A program made the translations under genes and the position numbers. Below the pieces are notes generated by a model. The model was not told where the DNA came from and searched no databases. It saw only the letters and a list, made by a program, of their open reading frames with translations. A stretch of 64,000 nucleotides of DNA from Tetraselmis striata (taxonomy: Eukaryota > Chlorophyta > Chlorodendrophyceae > Chlorodendrales > Chlorodendraceae): contig VCJN01003309.1 in the NCBI GenBank assembly GCA_006384855.1, positions 186,001 to 250,000 on the forward strand. Reading direction: 5' to 3'. This document shows, piece after piece, positions 19,041 to 31,430 of the stretch. Each line of letters opens with the position of its first letter. Within the stretch, counting starts at the first letter, position 1.

Positions 19041-22000
19041 CCGATAGGGCTCCCCCGGTCCTCGCACGATCCGAGGCGGATCAGCGGCAACCGGCCACCC
19101 TGCTCAGCCCTCTACCGCGCCCAAGTAGGCACGGGACTTAGAGGCTACCAGCGCCCACCGCGTGGAGGTGGGGGTGGTGCCGCCATGCGGCCGCACTCAG
19201 GATCCTCCGCTCGTGGTGGGCCGCTGCCTGGCGGCGGGCGCCCCGCCGTCTGGACAATTAATGAAGCGGCCGTCGGCGCGGATAACAAGGGCGGTTCGAC
19301 GTAATTCCACATCAACAAGTTGTTATAGCTCGCGCACCACAAAATGTGCTAGACGTACCATCTGCACGTAGTAGCAAGTTACATTCCGGATAAAACAACG
19401 GTATGGCGGACGGCTTCGTCCCCGGCTCAAAGGGCAGCGCTAGACGATCAAGATTGGCAGTTGTTGCTTGCCATGTACTACTAGCGGTTCCTCGTCGCCG
19501 AGGTCGTCGAACTCTTCGACGTTGATGCATGCTTGGCCCCCTACTCGGCCGGAACGCGTACTGCGAGGTCTTTCGGTCGGCATTCGATTGTTGTCCGCCA
19601 TCACGGGCCATACATTCGATTGTTGTCTGCCATAACGTACCGGCATGTTTACAGAAACAACCCGCCGTTCGCGCCCGTGCCGTCGTCGCATGTTCGCATT
19701 CTCCCCGAGTGGGGCGTTGTTATCAGCTCAATGTCCCGTTTACAGGCTCTTGCAAATGCGGCTCACATGCAAGAAAGGGGGAAGAGGAACCACCTGGAGG
19801 CGGGGGGCCTCTAAAAGCACGCGATCGCAGCCATGGCACGCAGGACGGCCGCACATCACCCCAAGTGCGAATCGCACGCGCGTGCGCGCGCGCCGCACGC
19901 TAGCCGCAGTAGTACGCACTCGCATTGTCGAATCGTACTCATAAAGTCCTATGTTGCTACTTAGCTGCGGCTACAATGTTAGTCTTGCGCCTTGTCGTAC
20001 CAGCAGCAGCACAATACGTTGTCTTCTGCAGGTAGTCCCCCCCCCTTAGGGGTCTCTAATGCAAGTCCCAGTTTCGTGTACTATATGAGTTCCGTTAGAG
20101 GTCATGCCTAGGTGTGCTTGGGCGGGTCTTTGGTAGTCTCCTCGCTCCTTGCTCAGGGCTATGGGCAGGGTTTTAGGGTTTGGTGCCCTGTCTAAATTTG
20201 GTGCCCTGTCTAGGGTCGGAACCAAGCTGTAGAACCCTAGTTGTAATCCCATTTGACCAGGTAGGTCTTGGCTGTCTAGTTCTTCGTGCGTCCGCGCATA
20301 TGACAGATGCTATGGCACCGATCAAAGCATTCTTTAGCAATTCTTTTGCATTTTCGGGCCGACTTTCACGCGGCCCCGACGACGACGCATGCCACGTTCG
20401 TATTGCCGACGTTGTTTTCTGCGCCGTGGTGGAAACTGCTCGTTGGAGCCCGCGTCTTGGGCTATTTCCGGCGGGGCAAAACTATGTGTACGCGCCCGGA
20501 CTGGCGCCTCGCGTCGCGAGAGCAACCGGTGCCGCAAAAGCGCGTATTTGACGGCCTCACTGAGTGGGACGTCGTGCTAATTCATTTCCCGTCTGTGTTG
20601 TTGGGAGCCAGCGACCGCAAGACGTTGACTTGCCTCGCTTGTCGGGCGACATACACGCGGACGGTCTACTGTTGCGCGGACTGTGGGATGGCTTTGTGCG
20701 CGACATGCGGGGCGAAGAAACACAAGCGCGCCGGAGTGGTTTAATTATATGCACAAGGTGCAATTTGCCACTTGGAGGATCTGGTCACGTTGTTATTGAA
20801 TTGACCAGACTAGGGCGATTATTGGCGGACAACATGAAAGCACATCAGCGCCTATGCACGCACGTCGTTTGAGGACACCTACGAGGCGTCGCTTGCCATT
20901 TTCCAGCGGTTCCGCATGGCCGGATGTGAGAATGTGAGAATGAGAATGTGGCCATTTTCCAGCGGTTCCGAGGAGGTGTGTCACCCCTTCATACATGCAA
21001 CGGTGGGACTGCTGCGCACATTTATTGCACACTACATTAGCGACTTAAAGCATCACCTACTACGGTAGGAGCTAGAATAGCCGCTATCCGTGACTATCAG
21101 CGACTGTCAGCGTATGGCATGGGCGACAGCATCGCTCATTGCAGTGACGCGCTAGATGGTCGTTGGCAAACCCGTGACAGGATGCGGCGGTCAGATAACT
21201 ATTAAAGGTGATGGCCCAACGGGTTGTGCGCAAGGCCGGCACATGCCATATGGCACATGCCGGCACTCGCTTTAATCAACTTCGCAATATTTATAAATAC
21301 AGGCGGGGCTTCGACCTCAGCCTGCCTGTCATATGGTTTCCACCAGCGCTGATGCCTAGTGTTTTTGAACATATATAGGCTGTCTGAGGCTCTAGGGGTG
21401 TTGCAGCGTAGCGTCGGATGAAATACAGTATCATCACAGATGAGTTTGTAGCACAGATGAGTTTGTAGCATTTGATCCGACATGAGACTTGCGAATTTGC
21501 AGAGATTATGCACGCTTTCCACATCCGTAAATTCGCATCTGCGCTAATGTCGACACATGGTTGTGGAACAAAGTCGGCGGTTGATCGCGGATGTAGACCA
21601 TTATTGGGCCTGCAGCAGGGAGGATGCTATGGATGCATAGTTTCGCACATCTGTGGCACAGATTTTGCTGCCGCCGTTGATTGGTACTGGTACCCGTATC
21701 TCATACAGCAGGTATACCCGGATATAATTGTAATTAAAATAAATAATTACAAGCCAGCATTCAGCGCCGCGCAGCGCAGCGCGCGGCATGCGACCCGATG
21801 ATAACCTCGTGCCGTCGGGCCGTGCACAAGCGCGCTGCATGAGCCTACAAGCACTAGTGTTGTTACGAAGTTCGCGCCGGAATGGCGAAAAATTCTCTGC
21901 TGATGACGCGTGGATGTGAGAATTCTCTGCTGTTGACGCCCCGCTATACGCAGCGCGTACACGGTGGCATGCCCCGCAGGTCCTGCGAAGGATTAGTTCC

Positions 22001-22657
22001 GGTGGTGCCCCGCAGACATGCCAAGCATACACACTGGCAGGGTTCGGGAGACGGGGCCGGAGATGCACTGGCTTCCCGGCGGCAACCTCGCCGCTGATGA
22101 CGCTGCGGATATTACGCAGCTGCGTATACGTCGGCGTACACTTCCTTATTAATAGCTGATCCTGCCGGTGTTAAAAACGGGCGATGTAAATAACGGCGTA
22201 ACCTACAGTCTGTGTAGTGAGGGGAGTGTTGGGAGTACTGTACCTTTTAAGGTCTAAGGTTTTTGCTGCTTCCGCTGCCCCTTCAAAAGCACAAGAAATA
22301 AATGCGTCATCAGGCGGATACGAAACGTTGCCATTGCGCATGAATCATATTTGCGTTGACGTGCCGCGTTGACCGTGGGGACGACGCCTGCCACGAGCTC
22401 GACTATCAGAACGAGAGCGGACCCGCGTAACCAAACCCCGTCGCGCACACGAGAGCGGATTCGCAGCGCGGTGCTGCAGACTACCGAAGGCACAGCGAGA
22501 CTTCATCAGCAGAGGCCAGATATCACAGGCAGCGACCCAGCTCTTCACCGGTTGTCACACTTGACCGACAGGCTCACTTCTACAGCCCGTCAACCCGCGG
22601 GCAATACTGCGGGCTGATAGACCGACTTGCGGCAGCCGCACGGCACAGTACGGCCCG
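19040..22657. other. gene-poor region with a transposase remnant
   Basis: Apart from the cysteine-rich remnant at 20541-20744 I cannot support a gene. A minus-strand frame at 19691-19440 ends FDDLGDEEPLVVHGKQQLPI; it reads like protein but has no partner exon. Two near-identical blocks (ATTTTCCAGCGGTTCCG) repeat at 20.90 and 20.95 kb. From 21.0 to 22.3 kb nothing stands out. Confidence 0.3.
20541..20744 (+). pseudogene. remnant C-terminus of a piggyBac-like transposase
   Basis: The last ~65 codons of an open frame read LTEWDVVLIHFPSVLL, then LTCLACRATYTRTVYCCADC and GMALCATCGAKKHKRAGVV before a stop. The spacing CxxC, RTxYxC, xxC, LCxxC and a final His is that of the cysteine-rich zinc domain at the end of piggyBac-type (DDE_Tnp_1_7) transposases. 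No DDE core or TTAA-flanked ends are recognisable nearby, so only this tail seems to be left. Other zinc-ribbon proteins could look similar. Confidence 0.4.
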
Positions 22658-25449
22658 ATGGCGCGGCCGAACGCGGCGGACGGCCGGCGGCAGAGCCACG
22701 AGTCGATGGAGCGACTGGCTCGGCACGGCCTAGCGATGAGCGGCCTGGGCAAGGCCGCGGGCGGCAAGCACAAGCCGACCAGCGAGAGTGCGAAGACTAT
22801 GTTTGCTGTCGCTCTGTCGGTGCGGCGAGGGGCGGGGCCCACAGGGGTCGACGTACCGTTTTGTTGCAATCTGCTTGCACTCCCGCCCCCAATTCCGGCT
22901 GTATGGGCGTGTGTACCTTCTAGAGCAGTGACGCTTCCGCGGAGCCTCGTTGGAGCTTAATCTCACGCGCTGCCACTGCGCCCGCCGCAGGTGTCCTCTT
23001 CCGTGTCCATCGTGGTGTGCAACAAGTACCTCATCAGCGGGCTGGGCTTCCACCAGGCCACCAGCCTGACGGGCATGCACACCCTCGCCTGCGTGCTCAC
23101 CATGCGACTGGCGCTGGGCTTGGGGTGGATGGAATACAAGGACTGCCCGCGCCAGGCCATCCTCATCTTCGGGGTCATGCAGGGCATCTCCATCGGCCTC
23201 CTGAACCTCTCGCTCGGCTTCAACTCGGTGCGGCAGCGGCGATGGCCCGCCTCCTGCCTGTCCCCTGCCTCTGCTGGCTTGTAGACGCCGCGGCGTGACA
23301 CATCCTGGCCGCCGCTTGGTGCAGGTTGGCTTTTACCAGATGACCAAGCTTGCCATCATCCCATGCACGGTGTGCGTTGAGCGCATAGTGTACCGCAAGA
23401 TGTTCAGCTTGATGACCAAGGCCTCCATTGCGGTGCTGCTGCTGGTTGGTACCCGAGCTGACACATTGTGCACTGCCCGCAGCTGGGATGCAAGGACAGT
23501 TGCGGTCCGGCTGCCAAATGCAGGCAAGACAGTTGCTGGCCGCATCCCTGGCTTCCTCCCTCATCTCACCCCCTCCTGCGTGATTGGCTCGGCTCCGCCA
23601 CAGGGTGTCGGCGTGGCGACTGTGACGGACTTGCAACTCAATTTGAAGGGAAGCGTGCTGTCATTGCTGGCGGTGGTGACGACCTGCCTGGCGCAGATAT
23701 GGACCGGCACGACGCAGAAGCGGTGTGCTAGCCCCTTCCCCTCCCGGTCAGGTCACCATAGCCCGCGGCGGCGGCTGCAGATGGCTCTGCAGGATCCAGC
23801 CATCTTGCTGTCGCCGCGCCCAAAAGCCACCCCCTCATAGCACCATTCGTGAGCGAGATGGGGGATGCTCTCCACGATGTCCGCAGTGATCGTCCCCCGC
23901 ATACAATGACCGATTCCCTGCCCGCCATGCCCTGCAGGCACGGCCTCACCTCAGCGCAGCTGCTGTACCATGCGTCACCGGTGATGGCGGGCGTGCTGTG
24001 CAGCATCGGTGGGCCGCCCGCCGCACCTGGCCCTGCTCCGCCCCGACTCTCCCCATGAAGCTATTCTGGCGATCAACTTCCTCTGGCCTCGCGCATGCGC
24101 AACTTCCTCCTCCCCCCTCCCCCCCACCCCGCCTTCCGGCCTCTGTTGCCCTGGCAGGCCCCTTCATGGACTACATTCTGACAGGGGAGTCGCTGCTTTC
24201 CTACAACTACTCGCTGCCGTCCGTGTTCTTCATCCTGCTGTCGTGCTGCATTGCGGTAACGTCGCCCCCGGACCCCCGCACCTTGCTGCCGAACTGTTGA
24301 CGCACCGTCATACACCGCTCTGTGCGCGCTTAGATTTAGAATGCCATGCATTGCGGGGACAGGGATGGCGAGTGAGTGTGTCTTACACATAGGGGGGGGG
24401 GGGGGGTTGAAGGACTCGGGGTTTTAATGAGGACGTGCTCTGCCTGTTTGCGGTTGACTCTGGGCACCCGGTACAAGAACCTTCCCTGCCCTGCGTGTCC
24501 TGACGTGGTAAATAGAACACTCCGCATACAAGTCTGCCCCGCCTGGCGGGGGTCGAACGTAGACGACACTGTAGCGGAACTATAGTGAGTAGTGTTCTTA
24601 TGTTACCGGTTGCTCGCAAGGCCAATTTGAGGCTTACGATACGGGTTCATACAGGTGCGTTGGCATCCGTGTATGGCTCTGGGGATGTACTCTTAAATGG
24701 CTGGGGTATAGGCCTTACGTGGCCGAGTGGTACGTGTGCAAATGTGCTGGTTTAAATGATGTATGATTGTGTTCCTCCAATGTCCAAAACTTAGCAATGA
24801 CTGGTCGCGGATGTCACATTGCGAGACGCCAATCTCGGCAACGCCATCGTTGCACGTATCTGCGGTCGTTTGAGTGCGTCGGCACCCGTATGTTCGGCAA
24901 GGGCATCTGGTCATCTTCTGCAGAAACCCTTCCGCAGATAGCTCTGAACTGAAATGTTTGCCCGCAGGTTGCTGTCAACCTGGCAACGTTCCTGGTGATT
25001 GGGCGGTGCGATGCTGTGACGTATCAGGTGCGCCGGAGCCCACAACCCCCCCTCCCCCGACCACCACCACCAGAAAAAAACACGCGCCTGTGGACTTTCC
25101 GTTCCGGACCATAACCCTTTGCATTAACAGCGGCCTTGACAAGTGGCTTGGCCTGCGGGGCGCGGTGCAGGTGCTGGGCCACCTCAAGACGGTGCTGGTA
25201 CTGGGGTTTGGCTTTGTCACCCTGCAGAGCCCCGCGTCGGCGCGCAACCTGACCGGCATTAGCATCGCCATGGTGGGCATGGTGGGGTACGGCTTCTTCA
25301 AGGACAGGCAGACTCGGAGCGGCGCGCCCGTGCTGCCCAAGACCTCGCCCGTCAAGGGCGGCCGCCCGGAGGGTGCTGGTTACAGCGGCAGCGCGCTGGC
25401 CGGCGGCAGCATGACCAGTCGCAACTCCTCAGTTGCGCGGCGGCTGTGA
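22658..25449 (+). CDS. nucleotide-sugar transporter, TPT/KT group (UDP-xylose transporter-like), eight exons
   Basis: Exons 22658-22819, 22991-23227, 23325-23444, 23604-23722, 23938-24008, 24158-24255, 24968-25027 and 25171-25449; 381 residues, all junctions in phase. The spliced protein has about ten transmembrane segments and the hallmarks of the plant KT/TPT drug-metabolite superfamily: SSVSIVVCNKYLISGLGF, NLSLGFNSVGFYQMTKLAII, GVGVATVTDLQLNLKGS, QLLYHASPVMAG, ATFLVIG and TYQVLGHLKTVLVLGFGF. By family it exchanges a nucleotide sugar for a nucleoside monophosphate in the Golgi or ER membrane. UDP-xylose is the best guess, but substrate cannot be read from motifs. The C-terminus is short and polar and ends with a di-arginine (VARRL). 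Donors are mostly GTGCGG/GTGCGC-like. Intron 6 (712 bases) has a G-run near 24390. TGTAA lies 266 bases after the stop. Confidence 0.92.
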
Positions 25450-25714
25450 CGCAGCACTCGCGCGTCATCCACCCCCCTCCCCCCTCCCCCCCCTTGCTTC
25501 CTCGTCCCTTTCCCCGCTGCCCTGTCTTGCACAGGGGCCCTTCCTATCCCCGGCCGGGAAGACAGCGCGGATCATTGTAATTTCCGCCTTGGAAACAGCA
25601 CCGGGGGCTCAGTGCCCTGCTGCTTGCCAAGGTGGGGATGCTGGACCATGGGGTGATGTGACTTGATCCGCAGCTGCAGATCGTCCCTTGCACGTGTACA
25701 AGCAGCGACAGCAG

Positions 25715-25719
25715 TGTAA
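25715..25719 (+). terminator. TGTAA polyadenylation-type motif of the nucleotide-sugar transporter
   Basis: TGTAA is the usual polyadenylation signal of chlorophyte algae. This is the first one on the sense strand past the stop at 25449. Position fits; there is no transcript evidence. Confidence 0.35.
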
Positions 25720-27004
25720 GGCCCATTGCGCACCACACACGAGTGGCTCAAATCATGCAGTTTCGGCTCTGCGAGATCCGCTTGCCCGTATCGGCCCCCT
25801 AACGTGCTCCCCCCCCTCCTCTCCCCGCCGTTCCCCTCCAGCTCCATACTCGCACGAGTACCGCCACCATGCATTGACTGCTGCTCCGACTCTTGATCAC
25901 CAAGTTCATTACGGGGTGTGCCTGCTTCTAGCTCAGGGTAGCAGTGGGCAAGGCTTCATGCGATATTCAGAATATCTAAGGCGCTGTATTTATGATATCA
26001 TGTGCATCTGATGAATCTCGCCAATACAATGGTGCTGACGCACGTGACCATGCCCCCAGGTTTTACAACATACACCCCCCCCCCCCCCCCCCCCAAAGGG
26101 ATAAGAGACAACGAAGAAAGACAATAAACCATAAGAGAATCTACCATGACTGATACACGGGATGTCCCGGCACAGTGCATGTCGCAATAAAGAAGCTCGC
26201 ATTTTTTGGGGCCGCATGCGCATACGCAATGCGCAATTACAGATGTCGACGCACCTTTAATACCCCTTACAAGCCTGGAATAATCATCGCGCGTGCTATT
26301 AACTTAAGGATTCCGACACACTTAGAAGAACGAGAATATTATTTGCTGTAGAAATCGGGGTGCCTGCAAATTGTTCTTAGCTCCGAGATGAATCCGTGAT
26401 AATTTCGTCTGGTATGAAGCCCGACCGGGCATTGCACGCTCTTATAACATGCGTTCTTCGGAATGCGACAGCAGCACCCTGAAAACCAAGAGCAACAGCA
26501 ATGGCTTTATGAACTAGTGAAGTGTCGTCTGTGTGTGACTTTTGCCGGCAGGCAGGTCAGGTTCCGATTTCCGCATGAGCATCTGTAGTAAATGGTACTG
26601 TTCTCATGTCCTATGTACCCAGTGCACTACCGTATTGCTCGGTCATTGCTGCAGGAATGTATGCGGTGAGGATTACTGCTTAATGACACTGCTCATCCAT
26701 ATGGCTTACAACCCGGCGGTGACTGTTGCCAGACTCGGCGCTCTGTTTCACTTATACCGGCAGCGCTGACAGTGCAACCTCGAAACATGGGCTGAAAAAA
26801 GAAGAAAGGAAGTATTACATATGTGGATCGCCAGCATGTGCTACTGACAGGGATACAACTGGCCCATATGCGGCTGTCGAGCAGGCCTACGGCTCAAAAT
26901 GGCGAGGAGGGCCGCAGATCCAGCCAACCGCGAAAAGGCTGGCTGGATATGTAGACTAGGCGGCAGCGTGCCGCCAACTCTTATTTCGCGACCGCCAGAA
27001 TAAT
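25720..27004. other. gene-free intergenic stretch
   Basis: Holds a C-run at 26074-26094. TTACA at 26814-26818 is TGTAA on the minus strand and may serve the repeat-protein gene. A cysteine-containing open frame at 26542-26769 is not supported by any motif. Nothing else is seen. Confidence 0.35.
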
Positions 27005-29122
27005 TCAATCCCGACCCATACCGATCTTGATGTTGATCGAGTTCTCGAGCTTGTTCAAGGCGCCCGCGACGTCGTTGGCAATGATGGCGCTGATGGTGGC
27101 CTTCAGGTCGCTCACGCTGATGCTGTCCAGAACGGAGATCATGATGTTGTTCTTCAGCTCGTTGCTGTCGATGCCCTCCACGAGGTCGGAGCGAAGCGTG
27201 TTCACAATGATGGCCTCGATGTCCAGCGTTGCGCGCTTGATGGCATCAAGGGACTGCGCTGCCAGCACATCAGAGTTGGTGCCCGCAACGATCTTGATGG
27301 TGTTGTCAATGATGTTGTTCTTGCCGGAGATGTCGTTCAACATGATGGCAGACACCGTCATGTCAAACTCCGCCATGCCGCATGGCCTGCCGTCACACAG
27401 ACCGAGCACAATGTCCATGATGTTGGACACTTTGTTGTCGTCACCCTCGATCTGGTTGACCAGGATGGCCTCAATTTCTGCTTTGACGTTGGTGATATCA
27501 ACACCGTTGGCAACCGATATGGACATAAAGTTCTCAAGGTAGTTGCCGCTGCCACTGATGACCTCATTGAGCAGGATGGCGTCGACGATAACTGTCATAT
27601 TGGTCTGCGACATGTCGCCAATGCCACCGGGCAGCTTGAGGCCGTTCTCCTCGTTGAACGGCAGGGACGTGGGGAAATTGGGGTTGTTGGCGTTGCTGCC
27701 GAGGTTGGTGTACACACCCAGTGTGTTGAGAAGCTCGTTATTGTCACCGCTGACCGCCCCTGTTGCGTCGCCGATCTTGTTATAGGTAAGGCCGCTGATT
27801 TCCAGGAAGAGATTCTTCAGAATGTTGTCGCCGCCGTTCTGGCCCACCAGGTCGTACCACTGGATGTTGGCAGCTTCGTTGGCCGCACCGTTGATATCAT
27901 TTATGGCGAAAGCCTCCACAGCGGCATCCAGTCGCTCGATGAACGCGTTGTTACCAAGCAACACGCTGATGACGTTGTCGGCGATGTTCTCGTTACCGAT
28001 GATGACGTTGGATATAATGGCGGACAGCTCCACCTTCAGGTCCACTATGCTTGTGCCTGCTCGGGTGCTAGCCAGCTCCGCGTAAATTCCGTTGCGAACG
28101 CCGATGTCGTTACCTGCAACACGCGACGGGGATCAGCCTCCTGGCCGCTGACACATGGACCGCCCGGGGTCGACAAGTAAGAGCTACAATGGGAGGGGGT
28201 TGGCAAGTGCGCGCCCACGCGCGCGCGGGGGGGTGGGGGGGTGAAGGCAACGACGGACTCGACTTCGTCATGAAAGTGGAGTTCGCTCCGGGTCGTCGGC
28301 CGAAGCCACCTCACCACTTGCGTCTACTGCAGTCACAGGCCTGGTACAACCTTTAGACCATTACCTCACTCGAACCTCGAAGGCTAATGTATCCAGGTAA
28401 ACCCGGGACACGACCGGGACTGGACAACGTATGCAACAACATGTTTCCTCCCGCGCTTTACTTTATGCTTGACCTGGACGCTTCCAGCATAGTGACCGCC
28501 AAACCCCGCCACAGCAGATGCAACTTCGACACCTCCATGTGACAGCCTATGCACGAGGTGGGTCGCATTTCATAAGACATGATGGACACTGAGCACACCG
28601 CGAGCCTTGTCTCCGGAGCGTCGTCAGGTGAGGCTATTTCCATTCACGGTTCCACGTAGCGACTAAGTCATATATTTCAAGTGTCGCGCTTCCTATCGCG
28701 GGCCGGTCGCCGGTCGCGGGGCATATGCAACGCGGGGAGGCGGCTGTGCGATAGCCACGGCGCCGTCCGCTCAGTCCCAGTGTAGCCGCTGACCGGGTGG
28801 GAAAGGTTGGTAGGGTATGTTGGCGGGGCTGAAGGGGACAGCAGAGTGACGGCACGACTACAGGCTCCTGCGACAGGCTGACCGCGAACAGTCGCGGCGG
28901 CGGGGGGGGGGAGCACGACTCACCCCGCAGCTCGTTATAGATGAGTCCCGAGATAGTAGCGCCGATGTTCCGAAGCGTCGCCTCCGGGTTCGCGACTGGA
29001 CCGGGCGTGGTATTGGGATTGGATGGAACCCCTCCATCGACCTTCAGCTGGCGCCCGGCGGCGGGGCAGGCAAGCGCAACCACAGCGACCACCGCCAATA
29101 TCGTCCTTAGGGCGAGGGCCAT
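27005..29122 (-). CDS. secreted Asn-ladder repeat protein, two exons
   Basis: Exons 29122-28924 and 28113-27005 give 435 residues (phase 1 junction, CGG G|GTGAGT to GCAG|GT). It starts with a clear signal peptide (MALALRTILAVVAVVALACP, then AAGR). The mature part has about nine repeats of 33-45 residues with the core [hydrophobic alternation]-AIIxNxIxGxxNxxxNxIxI, for example ISAIIANDVAGALNKLENSI and VSAIMLNDISGKNNIIDNTI. Regular Asn positions and alternating hydrophobics suggest a beta-solenoid or curlin-like cross-beta fold; this is inference. It is acidic, nearly Cys-free and has no transmembrane segment or anchor, so it is likely extracellular or cell-wall material. I do not recognise a family. 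The 810-base intron has a C-tract 12 bases after the donor. Gene structure is firm; function is unknown. Confidence 0.8.
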
Positions 29123-29634
29123 TTGATATACGACGCGCCGGGGGCGGCGTTTCGCTGAGGAGCTGGCCGCCAGGGTGGGGCGCTAAATTCCAGGGGAGAT
29201 GCGACAGTTACAAGGCAGGCCCCAGGTGAGGACTGCTAGTGGGCAGCCGCTGATGGGGTTGGATTTGCGAGAGGTGGGGGGGGGGGGGGCGTTGCTCTGT
29301 GTTCTGCAAGGAAGCCGCGAGGCGGCGAGTTGTGCCGCGCGAGCGATTCGGCGCGACTGTCCGACCAGCCAGGTGCGAGCAGGCGGCAACGAGGGCTACA
29401 CATCCTGTACCTGTACCCTATAGGTAACGTCAGACCGGTATATATACCTGTACTACCGCCAGCAGTCGCGCGACAATAGTACTGGTACTGGTACTCGTAC
29501 CGGTACAGGGAGTGGCGCTTTCATTTTGTTCTACAGGTAGCGTGGTATAAATATACAGTGCATGCTGGGGTTTCCTCCTTGCCTAATGACTACCACTTTC
29601 CGGCTACATGTGTTACCGCCTGTACTATTAAGTG

Positions 29635-30700
29635 GTACGGATTACTACACCTCTCCACATAAGTACGGGGTTTGCGAATTTGATCCACATGCCCATGCGC
29701 GGCCACACTGAGACCGTGCGCGCGTGCATGCGTGTTACTCAGGGTCGTACGGCTGGGGGGAAATGCCGCGATAGCGCAATACACCCCATATTGCCACGTG
29801 GTGGCCGTTGCCGTCAACGCTTTCATTTAGGCAACAGCATGGCTTCTGGCGCTAGCGCTTCAAAACCACAAATTTCATATGTATAGAACATTAGGCAGGA
29901 GCTGTTTTGTGGTGGGCACCGCCCACAACGGCGAAGTGAAGCCCAGCAATGTAATAAAAGCGCCTCCGCGACACCGGCCCACACCTCCGCCGGGACTGCC
30001 GCGCAAGCCATGATCGCATGCCGGCAGCCTGCGATCATGGTTTGCCACGCACTCCCGGCACCCTGCCGGCACATGCATGCTGTGCCGCAACGCTTCGCGC
30101 GAACTAAGCACCATTGCTTAGAGTCGGCCGTGCCAGTACTTATCGTAATTACTCCTTGGCAGGGGCCGGGGGCGCGGCCCGCCAGCGTGGCGCACTGCGA
30201 CGCCAGCGACCCCGCGGTGTGCAGCGATGTGCAGCGATGTGCGGCGATGTGCAATGAGTGCATGCGTACATCCGCATGTACTTAGCCCGGGTGCTCCGCA
30301 TCGGCGGGCGACACGCGAGCCCGCGTGCGCATATCAATTTGATGAAATTATGGAAACGAGAAATTCATATAGTACTTTACAGGTCGCCTGCGATAGTCGT
30401 CGCTACTGGGTATGAAATCCACGTCCCTCGTCCGTCCCGTATCGTCCCCGTATGTCGTCGTTCGTCACCAGTAGGGCACATTTACGTCACATCTGAATCT
30501 CACAGTGAAATTGCCCCTTTCGTGCGCACAAGTAGGCATGGGACACCACAGCCCCCGCACTCATACCACACCACCCTCGGTATGATCACTATCCACCAGA
30601 CACGTAGAACATTGAAATTATGTCATTAACGACCTGGACCAAGCCACGTTTCGATGACAGTGGTTTATGGCCCAAATCATGGACAAAAATAGGTGCACAA
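29635..30700 (+). repeat. interspersed non-coding repeat, copy 1 (split by an insertion)
   Basis: 29635-29876 and 30508-30700 match 45715-45950 and 45950-46115 respectively at roughly 80-85 percent (for example CTACACCTCTCCACATAAGT and GGTATGATCACTATCCACCA). Between them lies a 631-base segment that the second copy lacks. No coding capacity is evident; family unknown. Confidence 0.65.
29877..30507. mobile_element. 631-bp insertion inside the interspersed repeat
   Basis: The copy at 45.9 kb reads straight through (ACCACAAATTGCGCC), while here AAATT is followed by 631 extra bases and then AAATT again (29872-29876 and 30508-30512), so the segment looks inserted with a 5-bp duplication. The ends show no inverted repeat. 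Inside is a perfect hairpin CCATGATCGCA / TGCGATCATGG (about 30009-30041). No ORF with recognisable function. Confidence 0.45.
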
Positions 30701-31201
30701 ATAAAGTGGGTATTGGAGAGGCGGTTTATTCAATGGGCAGCGGGTGTTCCACAACCTCCCTGCGCAGGACACGGTGGGAAGACGCCAGGCGGGCTCCAGT
30801 CCAGGCGCTCGGCGGCGGGCCCCAGACTGGCCGACCGGGGGACCAGCCTTGAAGTGGTCATTTACTCCCTTGAATTACAACAGTATGTAGAGATAGATCT
30901 TCAAGGAGATATATAGACTATAGAATGTATACATGCTATAATATATGATGTACAAACATCGATACTTACCGAATAGCTTATTTATCGGGCAGTATCTCAA
31001 TAATTATTAATAATTATATACTCGTACTCAGGATTACTGGCCGCCGGTCGTGATAATGATGGGTGCGAGTACAAGTATCCTTGCATTACTGGAATAGGCC
31101 GACGCCCAAACGGGTAGGGCGGACCTTTCGTGGTCGGTGCCGGGTATTTTCATAGCAGTGTTTTAGACGGTGATCCAACAGTGTTGGAAATTCTATCACT
31201 A

Positions 31202-31240
31202 GGGGGTTCCCGCGTCAAATTGCAACGCCATATTGCAACG
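31202..31240 (+). repeat. left terminal inverted repeat of the Harbinger-type element
   Basis: 39 bases, identical to the reverse complement of 34765-34803. Sequence similarity continues more weakly for another 20 bases inward. TTGCAACG-type subterminal motifs recur near both ends and may be transposase binding sites. Confidence 0.85.
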
Positions 31241-31430
31241 CATAATATACCGCCACGTCGCGCGGTGTCCGAGTCATGATGTAATCGTTACAACTGCTGC
31301 GGGTATATACCGGTACCGGCGCCGGCATGCGTCACATCACCCTGCCGCCACCACCCTTCTGGCAGCTCACAATCTTTCGCGCCCCACGCGACTTCACGCG
31401 GGTAATCGCTACAACCCTGCACCCTACGTC

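Noticed and set aside
26542-26769. Cysteine-containing small ORF as a secreted peptide
   Set aside because: No signal peptide, no conserved spacing, no supporting context.
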